A DNA stretch of 64,000 nucleotides, from NCBI GenBank assembly GCA_964017235.1, contig OZ024938.1, positions 10,903,454 to 10,967,453 on the forward strand, given 5' to 3'. The position numbers and the translations under genes were made by a program. Origin of the DNA: Sabellastarte sp. h YS-2021 (Eukaryota > Annelida > Polychaeta > Sabellida > Sabellidae). Below, piece by piece: positions 12,371-23,115 of this stretch (within the stretch, counting starts at the first letter, position 1; each line of letters starts with the position of its first letter). The notes below the pieces were generated by a model. The model did not search any database, was not told where the DNA came from, and saw nothing but the letters and a program-made list of their open reading frames with translations.

Positions 12371-14486
12371 AATATAAAATCTTGTGTTGGAAACAATGGC
12401 TATTACACAGAATCATTTGATGTATCAAGGTCTGTCAGACAAGAATGTCCTATATCTGCCTTATTATTCATACTAGTAACCGAACTTGTTGCCATAAGTA
12501 TTTGAAGTAATACAGATATAAAGGGCATCAGTCTAATGAAAAGAGAGTTAAAGATAGCTCAAGTGGCAGATGATACTACCCTCTTTTTGGCAGATCTTCA
12601 GTCAGTCCAACGATCTATCTCCCTTTTTGAAAGATTCTCCTTAGTCTCTGGCTTAAAAGTAAATTTAGAGAAATCTGAAATCATTCCAATTGGTTTAACT
12701 TCAACAACTGATTCTAACTGGGGATATGATATACTTAAATACAACAAAGGCCCATTTAAAACCTTGGGTATTTGGTTCTCGTATGATAAAGATGAATCTA
12801 TAAAGGTAAATTATCAAGAAAGACTCAATAAAATGAAAGTGCTAACTAATATATGGTCTACAAGAAATTTGTCATTAAAAGGCAAAGTAACGATTATAAA
12901 ATCCTTAATTTTATCACAAGTGTCTTTTTTATTTTCTGTTCTGTTTACACCAGACCAAATATTAAATGAGATCAATAAAATTTTATTTTCATTTTTGTGG
13001 GGTAACAAAACAGCAAAAGTTAAAAAAGACACCATCATAGGTAACATAAGTGATGGAGGCTTGAAAATGCCTGACATAATTTCTGTTCATAAAACAGCTA
13101 AGATATCTTGGATAAAAAGACTCTAAGATATGAGACAAAATAAGTGGAAAACCTTAATGTTAGATTTGTTGAATTTGAAATTTTCAAACCTAAACCATAA
13201 GCTACCATTAAATCAAACAAAGAATTGTAAATCTGCCTTTCATAAACAGGTGCTGGAAAACTGGAAATAATTTTTAAATGTTGAACCAAGCTCAAAATGT
13301 GAAGTTCTTAATGAATATATTTTTAACTCTGCTTTCATACAAACAGATGGAAGCAGTTTGACACCAAAGATGTTTGGTCTGTGTAATACCACTAAAAATT
13401 ATGGCACAAAGATAATTGATATTATAAATATGGCAACAGGGAAAACACTAGACAATACCAATTTAAATACTAAATTGGATTGGAATTTAAACTTTTTACA
13501 ATATCTAAGATTAAGAAATATTGTGAACACTTCAACATTTTTGGCTAAAATTACACGTCAAGATCAAACTACAATTGGTGAAAGTAATAGACTACCAGAC
13601 AAACTATATGGACGAGAGAGAACAAAATTGCAAGAAATAACAGAAATAAAGCCGCAACAGATATATCAAGAATTAATTAGTAGAACTGTCAAACAACCAA
13701 CATCCCAAAATGCATGGTCAAATCTATTTACATTCCTGGAAAATCATTCATGGGGAGACACTTACACCCTACCATTCAAAGTTATTAGTGAGCCATATTA
13801 TCAAAGTTTTCAGTATAAAGTAATTCACAGAATTATAAACTGCAAAGAAAACTTGCACAAGTGGAAACTAACTGATAGTCCAAAGTGTGACTATTGCATG
13901 GCAATAGACACACTAGAACACCATTTATATTACTGTAGCAGTAGTAAAGTTTTCTGGGAAAAAATGTCCCAAAAAATAAGACACTTTTGATATTAATATA
14001 CATTTTACTGTTTGTGAAATTATGTTGGGGCTAAATTTATACCAAGACCCCCTATTTTACTGTATCAACTACCTCATACTTATAGGTAAGTGGTACACAA
14101 ACAAAGTTAAAAATTGCAAAAAGGAAATTAACTTTACCGAATTTTTAATAATTTTAAAGTCTAAGCTATATGTTCTACACAATATATACAATAAGAAAAA
14201 CGAGTTAAATACATCAGAGACACATTTTTGCACTCTGTATGGATTATTGTGAGTGTATTCCTGTATACAAACTTGTCACAATGCATCAAAGTGTGTGTGT
14301 GTGTGTAACGTCCCCTTTTGGTGTGTGTGTGCATCGTCTTTTTTGTGGCAAGTTGCGTGTATGAAAACAGTAATAATATGTCTATTTTTTGTATGTGAAA
14401 TTAATACGTACACATTAATTTTTTCCATTGTTATACTATATACTCTATTGTAAATCATTATAGCTATGAATAATAATAAAAAAAAG
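12361..14486 (+). mobile_element. L1/Tx1-like LINE, 5'-truncated copy
   Basis: The plus strand carries the second half of a LINE ORF2. Homology starts near 12365 ([13 protein letters not shown]). It then runs through SVRQECPISALLFIL and the catalytic ADDTTLFLADL, where Y/FADD is shown as VADD. GLKVNLEKSE, LKGKVTIIKSLILSQ, LFSFLWG and GGLKMPDI follow. A Cys/His cluster (CDYCMAIDTLEHHLYYC) marks the C-terminus, and the ORF ends at 14252. One frame is interrupted by stops at 12503, 13124 and 13268, and the frame shifts near 13985. A 3' UTR with a short GT run ends in an A-rich tail at about 14470-14486. The 5' truncation is typical of target-primed insertion. Confidence 0.85.
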
Positions 14487-15062
14487 ACAACAGAAAATAC
14501 AGAAATTAAGGTGACCTTAGGGGTGAAATTAGCTTATGTGGTGAAATTATCTACTTTCTGACAAAAACATACACATATATAAATATATGCATACTTGTGG
14601 GCATATAGTCAGGGGAAAAAATCTGAAACATTTCAAGAAAGAAGAAATATAAAAAGTACAGTAGAAACTGTACAGGTGAAAACAGGTGTGTCAAATCGTC
14701 AAATATTTATTTTATACTTATGAGTCTATAGTGTTTATCTTGAGTTGGATATGGTCTTAAGAATTGTTTAGAAAAGAAAATCAGAATGGAATATTTCACT
14801 TATGTTGCCAGTTACACTTGATTCATGAATCTGAAACTTTTAATATTTAATATATTCAATATTGAATAGTTTATTCAGTGTTACATAGGACATAGATAAA
14901 TATACAGACATTAGAAAGATAAAACATTAATTGTTTAAGTAAAGAAACAATTTTTGACAAACTATATAACCATCTTTTAAATAATACAAGATTATAAACA
15001 ATTGAACAGGAGAACTAGCCAGTGTCAATTGGATACTTGCATAGGTGGTCACAAGATCCAAT
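14487..15062. other. Upstream region of the EGF/fucolectin-like receptor gene
   Basis: No gene is seen. The segment is AT-rich, with an AATATTTAATATATTCAATATT-like inverted stretch at about 14840-14870. It probably holds the 5' UTR and promoter of the following gene, but I recognise no core element. Confidence 0.4.
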
Positions 15063-16961
15063 ATGGCAGCACTACATCAGTATGTAGTAGTCCTGTCATT
15101 AATATCAATGAAGCTTCAGCTGGGTATATCCGAATTCTGTATATTTGGTAACAGCTGTGCTTTCCAGTGTCACTGTTCACAGCCATTAATAGAGGTAGTA
15201 GATGACTGTGACAATATTACTGGAACCTGTTCAGAGAAAGAATGTGCTTCATATCAAGGTGAAGTGGTAGGGACCACACATACCCCCTGGTATTCCCCGG
15301 GTTGTCAACTCGGGGACCTTGGACTGGAGAAGGTCATCTATGTGTACCTGCTAGATGGTACACAGTTGCCACTTCAGTACACCGTAAGAACTCCCTATGG
15401 CACCACTGATCCTTTTATATGTTTATTTCCAAATTCACCATTTCAGCTGGGTGACCTGCAATTTGTCTTGGACTTTGAAGAGACTGTAAACCTGGTGATG
15501 CTCAGGGTTATCTCCAGACACGAAACAAGCGCTCTTTTTGAGGCATACCGCAATGGGTCTTGTCAATTCAAATCTTACATAACAGACAGCCACATGGATA
15601 AGACAGAACAGACTCAATGCAAAACCATCTACCCAAGCTATGAGGATGCTCTATACTTTGCATGCAACAAAAGAGGTAGATTTCTGATCTTTACAGCTGT
15701 TGGATGTGGTCTCAAGGAACATTCTGTGGAAAATATTTGTATTGAATATGTAAACAACTTTGGATATCCAGTGCGTGAAATCGATTGTGGAAAGTGCATG
15801 ACAAACAACCCTGCAGTATTGCGTGCCAACATCCAATCTTATGTGGAAGAGTTCAATGCTCTACTGGTAGGAACAGCTGAAGAGAATAAAGCTCTATCAC
15901 TTTCTAGTTTTGAGCCCTTGAACTGTGGGAATGGAATCTGGTGTGAAGTATGTAAAGCTGGCTGGTTGCCTCCTGACTGCATGACACCTTGCCCAACTGG
16001 TTTCTATGGCCTTAACTGCAGCAACCTATGTGCAGAGGCACCCAAGCCACAACAATACCATTGCAATGAAGGGCATACCTGTGATCATGTCTCTGGTGAG
16101 TTTCTTTACTGTTCTGAAGGATGTGAACTTTGGTACACTGGTGATTGGTGTGACCATCATATAGCACCCTTGGATTCTCATCCAGAGATGATACATATCC
16201 TGAGTGGACATGATTTTATCTCATTTGAGTTGCAACTAGAGTTTGAAGATGACTTGGCTGAATTCTATCAGTACATGGTTGAATACTGTTTGACGGAACA
16301 CCCAACTACTTACCTTCATCCAACTGTGCTCCTGCCAAGTGGCCAACCACAGTTTGTGGAATTCACAGACCTTGATGATAGGCAAACATATAGTTTTGGA
16401 ACTCTGTCAGGTAGACACAACCAGAATGTCCTTGAAATGACCAAAAGTGAAACTATTAACATTACCACAGGGTGTCTTTATGCCCCCACTGTTAGCACAT
16501 ATGATGAAACTGACTTATATGTGACTTGGGAGTCAAGCATCACTATGGATTCTTGTGGTCAGGTAGATATCACTGCAGTCATGGTTAAAGTAAGATCTCT
16601 TGACAACTGGAAGAGATATGTTGTGAGTAGTGACACAAATGGTATTCTTCTTCAGGATATTGCTCCAGATACTGAGGCAGTCAGGATTCAGGGTGACAGT
16701 AGCCGAGGCTACAAGGTGGTTAGTGCTAATGTTCACCTGCAGATGCAGATAACCACTACTGAACCTGACAAAGGTGAAATGCCAACATTTAAACCCTGGG
16801 ACATCAACTACCTTGCGATTACATTACTGGCTTTGTTTGGAGTCTTGACTATAGTCATCATTGTTCTGGCCATTTATCTTTGTCGAAAGCGTGACTCAAC
16901 ACCAGCGAAGAATATTGCCATGGAATACTTGACCCCAAGACAACATCCACCAAGCAGGTAA
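15063..16961 (+). CDS. Type I membrane protein with EGF-like and degenerate fucolectin-like domains
   Basis: A 632-residue open frame starts at ATG 15063, and an in-frame TAG lies just upstream at 15042. Residues 1-23 look like a signal peptide. Residues 26-82 form an EGF-like module (FGNSCAFQCHC, then CDNITGTCS) ending in CQLGDL. Residues 83-240 have the size and position of a degenerate fucolectin/galactose-binding module. Residues 288-363 are a Cys-rich EGF/MEGF-like segment (CPTGFYGLNCSNLC). Residues 370-560 may hold two fibronectin-III-like units. Residues 583-606 are a transmembrane helix, followed by a 26-residue basic tail. Similar N-terminal architecture occurs in invertebrate MEGF, Tie-like and PTP-like receptors. 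The stop codon TAA lies inside AGCAG|GTAATA, a possible splice donor, so the cytoplasmic part may continue in later exons. No kinase or phosphatase exon was found in the next 13 kb. The ligand is unknown. Confidence 0.75.
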   Translation: MAALHQYVVVLSLISMKLQLGISEFCIFGNSCAFQCHCSQPLIEVVDDCDNITGTCSEKECASYQGEVVGTTHTPWYSPGCQLGDLGLEKVIYVYLLDGTQLPLQYTVRTPYGTTDPFICLFPNSPFQLGDLQFVLDFEETVNLVMLRVISRHETSALFEAYRNGSCQFKSYITDSHMDKTEQTQCKTIYPSYEDALYFACNKRGRFLIFTAVGCGLKEHSVENICIEYVNNFGYPVREIDCGKCMTNNPAVLRANIQSYVEEFNALLVGTAEENKALSLSSFEPLNCGNGIWCEVCKAGWLPPDCMTPCPTGFYGLNCSNLCAEAPKPQQYHCNEGHTCDHVSGEFLYCSEGCELWYTGDWCDHHIAPLDSHPEMIHILSGHDFISFELQLEFEDDLAEFYQYMVEYCLTEHPTTYLHPTVLLPSGQPQFVEFTDLDDRQTYSFGTLSGRHNQNVLEMTKSETINITTGCLYAPTVSTYDETDLYVTWESSITMDSCGQVDITAVMVKVRSLDNWKRYVVSSDTNGILLQDIAPDTEAVRIQGDSSRGYKVVSANVHLQMQITTTEPDKGEMPTFKPWDINYLAITLLALFGVLTIVIIVLAIYLCRKRDSTPAKNIAMEYLTPRQHPPSR

Positions 16962-17064
16962 TACCTTAGATTTTGTAGCGCTTATTTGAAGCTTTTTGTA
17001 ATGTTGTATTGCATATTTATACTCAGTACTGAAATCTCATTGTACTATAGGATTCAAATCACTA

Positions 17065-17180
17065 TTTGGGTCATTTGGAGTGCACAAGTACAGCCCAAGC
17101 TCTGAGGTAACTTACACCCCCCTGACTAAAAGACAGAAGCTCAATGATGATCATTTAGCAATGCCCTTGAGGTTCTTTGA
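17065..17180 (+). repeat. Dispersed repeat shared with 45195-45305
   Basis: Contains a 20-base match (GCACAAGTACAGCCCAAGCT) to 45227-45246. A similar order of further words follows (AAAGACAGA.GCTCAA, then ATCATTTA/ACCATTTATCAA). The copies are about 110 bp and diverged. The family was not recognised. Confidence 0.5.
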
Positions 17181-17224
17181 CCTACCATTAGGAATGGGAC
17201 CAAAGGGCTACCATTTTAAGTGGT

Positions 17225-17320
17225 AATCTGAGCGACTGTGTATCTGCTTGTACCTGGGTTTGAACCCACTTCCTCTTTGTCCCTAGGTGAGTGTGTGACC
17301 CAGTAGGCCACAGTAAACAT
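17225..17320 (-). repeat. tRNA-derived SINE head
   Basis: On the minus strand there is an A-box TGGCCTACTGGGTC (17297-17310) and a B-box GGGTTCAAACCC (17256-17267), with tRNA-like spacing of about 30 nt between them. No complete cloverleaf was seen, so a SINE or tRNA relic is likelier than a working tRNA. Confidence 0.55.
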
Positions 17321-20300
17321 GATTATAATTGTAGTTCACATTAAACCTTACACGTAAAAATAAAATACATATGTTCTTTACCTTTAGACATTGGGACCAT
17401 ATAAAGTAATATAAAAACAAACATAGAGGACTTCATGGAGCTAAAAATAAGTAAGTATAAGTACAGAATAAAGATGTACAGCGTAAAAACAATGTGTTGG
17501 TATAATAATATAGTACATTACTAGGAAAACAAAGTGTGTCATTTTTACAAATGTAAACAAGCAGTGCTTCAGCGAGCACAAACCTTCACCCAGCAATCTG
17601 GTACCTCATATTGGCAAAAGCTCCTTTGAAAAATTCTGGAGTCCCAATGCCTATCCGGATCACCTTTAAGAGGACCTATCCTGGCTGGACCCTTCCTTAG
17701 TTTTGAGTTATGAGGGAGATATTGTCAAAAAGTCCCCCCCTCCAAATTTTGGAACCTCACTGTGGATCCTTGATCATCTTTCAGGAGGAGGGAGAGGCAG
17801 GGAGACCCCAAAGACCCAAATCAAATGTGTAGCTTTTGGAGTTATGCAAATAGTCAAACAAATGGACGCATTGACAATACCTCACCCTGACCCCTTTCAA
17901 GGGGGTGAAGGTAAATGTCACAAAGCCAAATACTTGTGCAGTGACACAGGGTTGAATCTGAATAAAGACTTGATTTCAAGAAATGTATTCAGATAATGTA
18001 AAGCCAATGATTAGTTTCACTAAAATTCTCATCGGGTAATAATTGTCACTCTTCAAGCTCATATCCGAAATAGGAAATGACATGTAATATTTCCCACTTA
18101 AACAATGTTCATTGATCTTATTAATAAGCCATTTAATACAAAAACCAGAAATAAAACTTGATAAGTGCAACCTTGTACATCTACAATAAGTTCCTTTTAA
18201 TTTTAACCAGTTTCCTAAAATTGATGTCCTGTCATGGTTAGTCCTACTAAACTTTTCACCAGGAAGCTTATTAGCTAAAATAGATAAATCTAGAAAATAC
18301 TTGCAGAGCACAAACCTCCACCAGAGGATGTGTATGAAAATATTTGAATTTTTAGGCATTCAGAATGTAATGCAGAACCTTCCAGAAGCTTTTTTAAACA
18401 CTTCCTGCTAAGCTGAGCCCCTACTGGAAATATAGGTCCTACGTGAAATATTTCGGAGAGATGCATGAGTTTTGTAGTTATCACAAACACAGAAACACAC
18501 ACAGACATATACAGAAATATATAGGAAACAAACCTCCTGATTGAGGTATTAAAAGACCAGTGACAATTTCTACCAATGAAGTAATGAATAATCTGGTTGC
18601 AATACATATACCAAAAAACTGACAAAAAGTACAGAAATAAATCAGTAAATCAGATCGAATGCTTTCAGATATGCAAACAGAGCTGTAGAGAGACCCTTAC
18701 CAAGACAGCCAACGGATGAGCCACCAGCACCACATCAAACCTTCCCCACAGAATACCAAAATCAGTATACCATACCATACGAAGGTAACATTTCACTAGC
18801 CAGACCAGAGCAACCAGAATATATGGGGGTCTTCCCTTCAGATTCTGGAAGTAACTGATAATATAAGTCCTTCGATTTCTTACCTTATGGTTCATCCGCT
18901 TTTGAATGAATTGACTAAAAATCTTTTCAAATGGACTTTCTATGTGAATAACCTGTTCTACCAATGTTTCAGATATTTGTAAAGAATTTCATACTAACAT
19001 AAAGTGGTTCTGTGAACAGCAGGGTTGTCAGAAGTGTGTAATTTTGATATGCTTTGATAATCAAGAAGATATAATATTTAAAATTGTGTACATTTTTTGA
19101 AACATCAGATTATAGATTTTATTGATGCAGTAAAATTCATATACTCAATGAATAAAACTAAAAAATGTTTTTAATTATTCACTCAAGTACCTATTTCTCT
19201 AAACGGGGGGAAAATACGGACCAGGATAGACTTGTTTCATGTGTGACGGTGCCCCATGCTTGTGTGTATAGGTTTAATTGAACTGTAAAACATTGAACCG
19301 AAAGTGAAGCATAAAGCTAAACATCTGTCATTGAACAAATACTGGAAAAATATATATCATTCATGATGATTAACAGTATAATACTTGGGCTACATTGTTG
19401 AAAATATTATCATTTTCATCTGAGATACGTATTTTGTGGTAAATATTATTCAGGAAGTTTCCTACTAAATATAGATGTATAATTTGCAGAATCTATTCAT
19501 CAGGCTTTGTAATAATGGGGGTGTTGTGTCACATTTGTATATATAGAACCTTGATTGTCAAATTTTCATTCATTGATTATCATTTTTAAGCTACAGATTC
19601 TACTAGAATAATCATAAACAGTAAGTTTATAACTATTCAATTGATTTACTTTGTTACTTGGCGAATTTAAAAATAAAATTTCATATGAAAAGTGAAAAAA
19701 TGTATTCACAGTAAAATTCTCAATGGAAGTAAGGGGATATTTGTAAAGATTCCAAAGAAATTTCTGGAGGCAATAAATAAATTGACTGCAAAAGTTGGTT
19801 AATTTATACAAATAAATGTTATACTCACAACAAATGACTGATGGATAGTAATCTTCTTTGTAGTTAAAATAAGTATCAGTGGCTCTAGCAACTTAGTACT
19901 TTGCTTTATGTGACTTACTGTGAGTCCCAAAGTGGCTTTAGGTTTTTACCAATTTTGGGTTGAACTATACACTCTTTAACTTTCTCTTTAAAAAGGCAAG
20001 GATAACTGACAAAACACTAAACAGTCTTGGCCAAGGATAATACACTTTCCACAGTGGTTTCACTGAGGGTATGAATCTCTTTTAAAAGTGATTTTAAAAT
20101 TTAAAAATAATGCACAACCACCGGTCTGTAAGAGTCAGGGGAGGCCAACCAAGAAAAAGAAAACAGTTGATTGGGGGACTGGTTGTAAAACAAAGCTATC
20201 AACACCCCCAGTGCAAGTTTGTAATTCGAAAATGGCCTAGAAAAGTTTGATGAACTCAAGAATCACAGTTTTGTAGTTGTGACTTAATTCAACTATTACA

Positions 20301-20440
20301 GGTCATATATTTTTGTTAAATTAAATAATTTTTTATTTGGTGTTTAGGCTCATACTATTAATAGTACTGCATTGTTTGTGTGTTAACAGGCCAGTAACTA
20401 TTTTATATTTGCACTCCCCACAATTTTATCTGGAAATTAA
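17321..20440. other. Intergenic, repeat-like, no gene recognised
   Basis: No supported gene. At 17575-17760 there is a stretch resembling dispersed repeat text (CACAAACCTTCACCCAG, then GAGTTATGAGGGAGAT). A weakly similar piece lies at 18300-18365. The open stretches near 18.0-19.0 kb on the minus strand lack domain-like features. Confidence 0.45.
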
Positions 20441-20791
20441 TGTTAGCCCAGAATATGGGGGCTTTGGGTTTAAGGTCCATTAATTATTGAACCAGTCTTT
20501 GTGGTTTAGCTGGTCGTTGCTATCATATAAAGAGTATACAAGGAGCAGAGTTAGAGTGTGTTGGAGAGATTAGACAGAGGGTGATCAGAGCTTGATCAGA
20601 TCAGTATAGTGAAGGTTCAGTACAGATAACTGGCCATGTCTGTATTACTGTCTAAATATTGTGTATCTCTTGTGAATAGACTGAATATACTTGTACTATA
20701 AATAATTAGACTCAATATACTTGTACAATAAATAATTAGTGTTTTACTGTCTTCTGAAATTAAATTGGCACCTCAAAGTGAGACCTCAACA
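20441..20791 (+). mobile_element. Possible solo LTR
   Basis: A 351-bp segment begins with TGTTAG and ends with CCTCAACA. A TATA-like CATATAAAGAG lies near 20525 and AATAAA signals are near the 3' end (about 20698-20735), partly in a ~32-bp tandem duplication. This resembles a lone Gypsy-type LTR. No clear target-site duplication was seen (ATTAA against ATAAT), and no internal part lies nearby. Confidence 0.35.
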
Positions 20792-21447
20792 ATAATGTGA
20801 GAATCAACAATATGTAATTTATAAATGGAATGAAAGTAGGTGTTTTATGCATGGTTTTTGTTTCTCTTAAATATGTGCATTATATGTTAGCATAATGCTT
20901 CCTGTGTATACATTTGGAATAGGGGAAATTAACTTAAAATAAAGATTCTGTTTATAGTTTAGGGCGTCTCGTGGTTAAGTATTTATCTATGTCCCTGGGG
21001 TTCTTTATCATGCCACAAGGGAGGGGACCCTGTGACAGAAGACCATCATTTCCAGTGGCCATCTAGGCCTTTCTGTAACTACCTGTACCTGGAACGGCAC
21101 TGGACCCAGATTCTCTGCTCTGAGGTGTTCACAATATCCACCTTAATTCTCAAATGCTTATAGTGCTTGTATCTTATGAGGGTGTTCCACTGGGTCCATC
21201 TTGTCAGTAACTATGGATTTTTCATAGTTTCTTCATAGATGAAATCTATGTCTATATTATGTGAGTCCGTTTGTGCAATTAATCATTTGGGATCTGGCGT
21301 CTGATGGATTACACCTACCAGCGTTTATATAGACTTTTGTTTTTTAACAAATTAACTCAGGATTAAATGTTGAGAAATATGTTTGGCTGACTTGCTGATA
21401 GGCTTTTATTTTTTTTTATAAACGTTGCTTTTATTGGATTTATTAGA
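20792..21447. other. Intergenic, with a relic end of the GTGTTCCACTGG repeat family
   Basis: No gene. At about 21180-21220 the words GGTGTTCCACTGGGTCC and then GTAACTATGGATTTTT match the terminus of the foldback element at 23116. This suggests another, truncated family member. Confidence 0.45.
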
Positions 21448-22600
21448 TGGGTTCTAAAAGGGAAGAAGAAGGATCATGAGGAGCTGTACAACAAGACCAA
21501 TGAGCACTTTAAGGTCAATGCCAAGAAGGAATGCCTTTAGGAGAGGTTCTCCAGCCGCTGCAAGCTGTCTATTAAAGTGTGCAGGACTTTGTTCAAATTC
21601 CAAAGCATCCCAAGTCGTGCTTCCAAGAAAATGACAGAAAGACAGTACTGGATTCATGAGAAATTTAACTTCTTGAAGACACACATCAGAGGCAAGGGAC
21701 TCATCTAGTCTTCAGCCTTCAAGTCCCTAGTCGGTGCATCATGTGCCTCAGCACATGACATTTCATGTGATCAGACAACACACAACAGCCTTCAGTTACA
21801 AGCCGCAGGGTAGTTTCCCCACATTCAACAATAGTCCGCCAGGTCATGGACCAGTTTGCACAGATGAAAACCATGCTAACATCTTTTCTCAGGCCAAGCC
21901 AGGAGACCACCAGAATAGCCTTCTGCAACTACCTGAATTCTGAGGTTGAGGCTTTCAAACATTCAGAAACGAGGCTGTAAAACTTTCAAGTGGGACCCAA
22001 AGCAGGGCAGAAGAGAGAAGCTGTCAGCCCCAGCAACCTGCACCTTGTTTCTAGCTTCAGTGCCACTTCCACATATGTGCCACAGACTTTTGAACAGCAA
22101 CCAGCACCAACTGGTAGGGAATACCTCTTTACTATTCCCGAGTTTCAGATGACAGCAAGCCATGTCATCGAACCAGCTCAGAAGAGACAAGTGGTAGCCA
22201 GGGGACAGAGTAATACAGAGGGCAGCCAACTACCTTCTTGGTTGTTCCTTTGGCCTTCAAGACTGCTTACTTTCACATTGACCCAGGTGAAGCACTTCAA
22301 CCCACCATCAGTTGCCTCTGCCACACGCAAAGACAGTTCACACAACATATTTGGACTCTCTAGCCTTTGGGGGAATATTGAGTCATACATTAGCTAACAG
22401 CAGATTGATACACTTCAACTGTTTTCACCAAGTGACCCACATGAACAGGCCTCCACTCCTCCAACCAACCAACAGAAAGAGCCCCAGAAGCAGCCAGCCC
22501 AACCCTAGCCTCGCTAAAAGTCATTCAAGCCAAACCAGTAGCAGCAGTAGACCTACTGCGCTTGCCTACAATTGGTCCTTTTTGGGACCACTGCTGTAAA
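21448..22600 (+). pseudogene. Decayed MADF-like DNA-binding protein copy
   Basis: The plus strand at 21463-21707 reads GKKKDHEELYNKTNEHFK, a stop, ERFSSRCKLSIKVCRTLF, then KMTERQYWIHEKFNFLKTHIRGKG and a stop. The order (acidic/aromatic start, FK....K...W/L.ER, C.T.F, MTERQ.WI...F.FL..HI) resembles a MADF/Myb-SANT-like domain. Downstream to about 22600 are Ser/Gln/Pro-rich fragments in several frames, as expected of a decayed C-terminal region. There is at least one internal stop at 21538-21540. It could be a retrocopy or part of a DNA transposon. No functional product is expected. Confidence 0.4.
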
Positions 22601-22624
22601 ATTTATAGGTCCTTCACAGGACCA
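22573..22624 (+). other. Two histone-mRNA-like hairpins
   Basis: TGGTCC-TTTTTG-GGACCA (22573-22590) is followed 17 nt later by GGTCCT-TCAC-AGGACC (22608-22623) and then ACCC. The second has the 6-bp stem, 4-nt loop and ACCC 3' flank of histone 3' ends, though the loop is not the usual TTTC. No histone frame lies upstream. Confidence 0.35.
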
Positions 22625-23115
22625 CCCGAATTTTCCCCAAAAAATAATAGCTGATTGTTTGACAAAAAATCCCCAAACAAGAATCACTACACTAGTCAAC
22701 ACCAAACACATAACCCCCAAACACATACACAAAAAAACAAAATGAGTGAATGAGCAAGTGGTTGAGTAAAAAAATCAAATAATTTAGTTTTTCAACTTAA
22801 AATTTTTTCAGTAATAACTTTAAAAAAGTGAGACTTTGGTCAACAAACAAGAAATAAATGAAAAATTTGATCTAAAAGGAAATTTTGGCGAAAACTGAAA
22901 TGAAACTTTAGCCAAAAATCAAAAATGAAAGTTTGGCCAATAGTAAAAAAATGGAAAATGTCGAAAATAAATTTTTAAGGTTGTCCCCAGGACTGAGCTC
23001 CTGTGAACCCACAAAAAGAAAGTGTCATTGGATGTGTTGGGTCTTGGCGGAAGTGTGTGCTCTCCCAGTACTCTTGTCTACAGAGAAATTTAAAAGTATA
23101 TCTTTAGTATATTTG
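22625..23115. other. Intergenic, A-rich
   Basis: No gene. Repeated small words (AAACTTTAGCCAAAAATC, AAAGTTTGGCCAA) give a weak local periodicity at 22860-22950. Confidence 0.4.

Noticed and set aside
14285-14330. GT microsatellite as a regulatory element
   Set aside because: Short, and inside the LINE 3' untranslated region.
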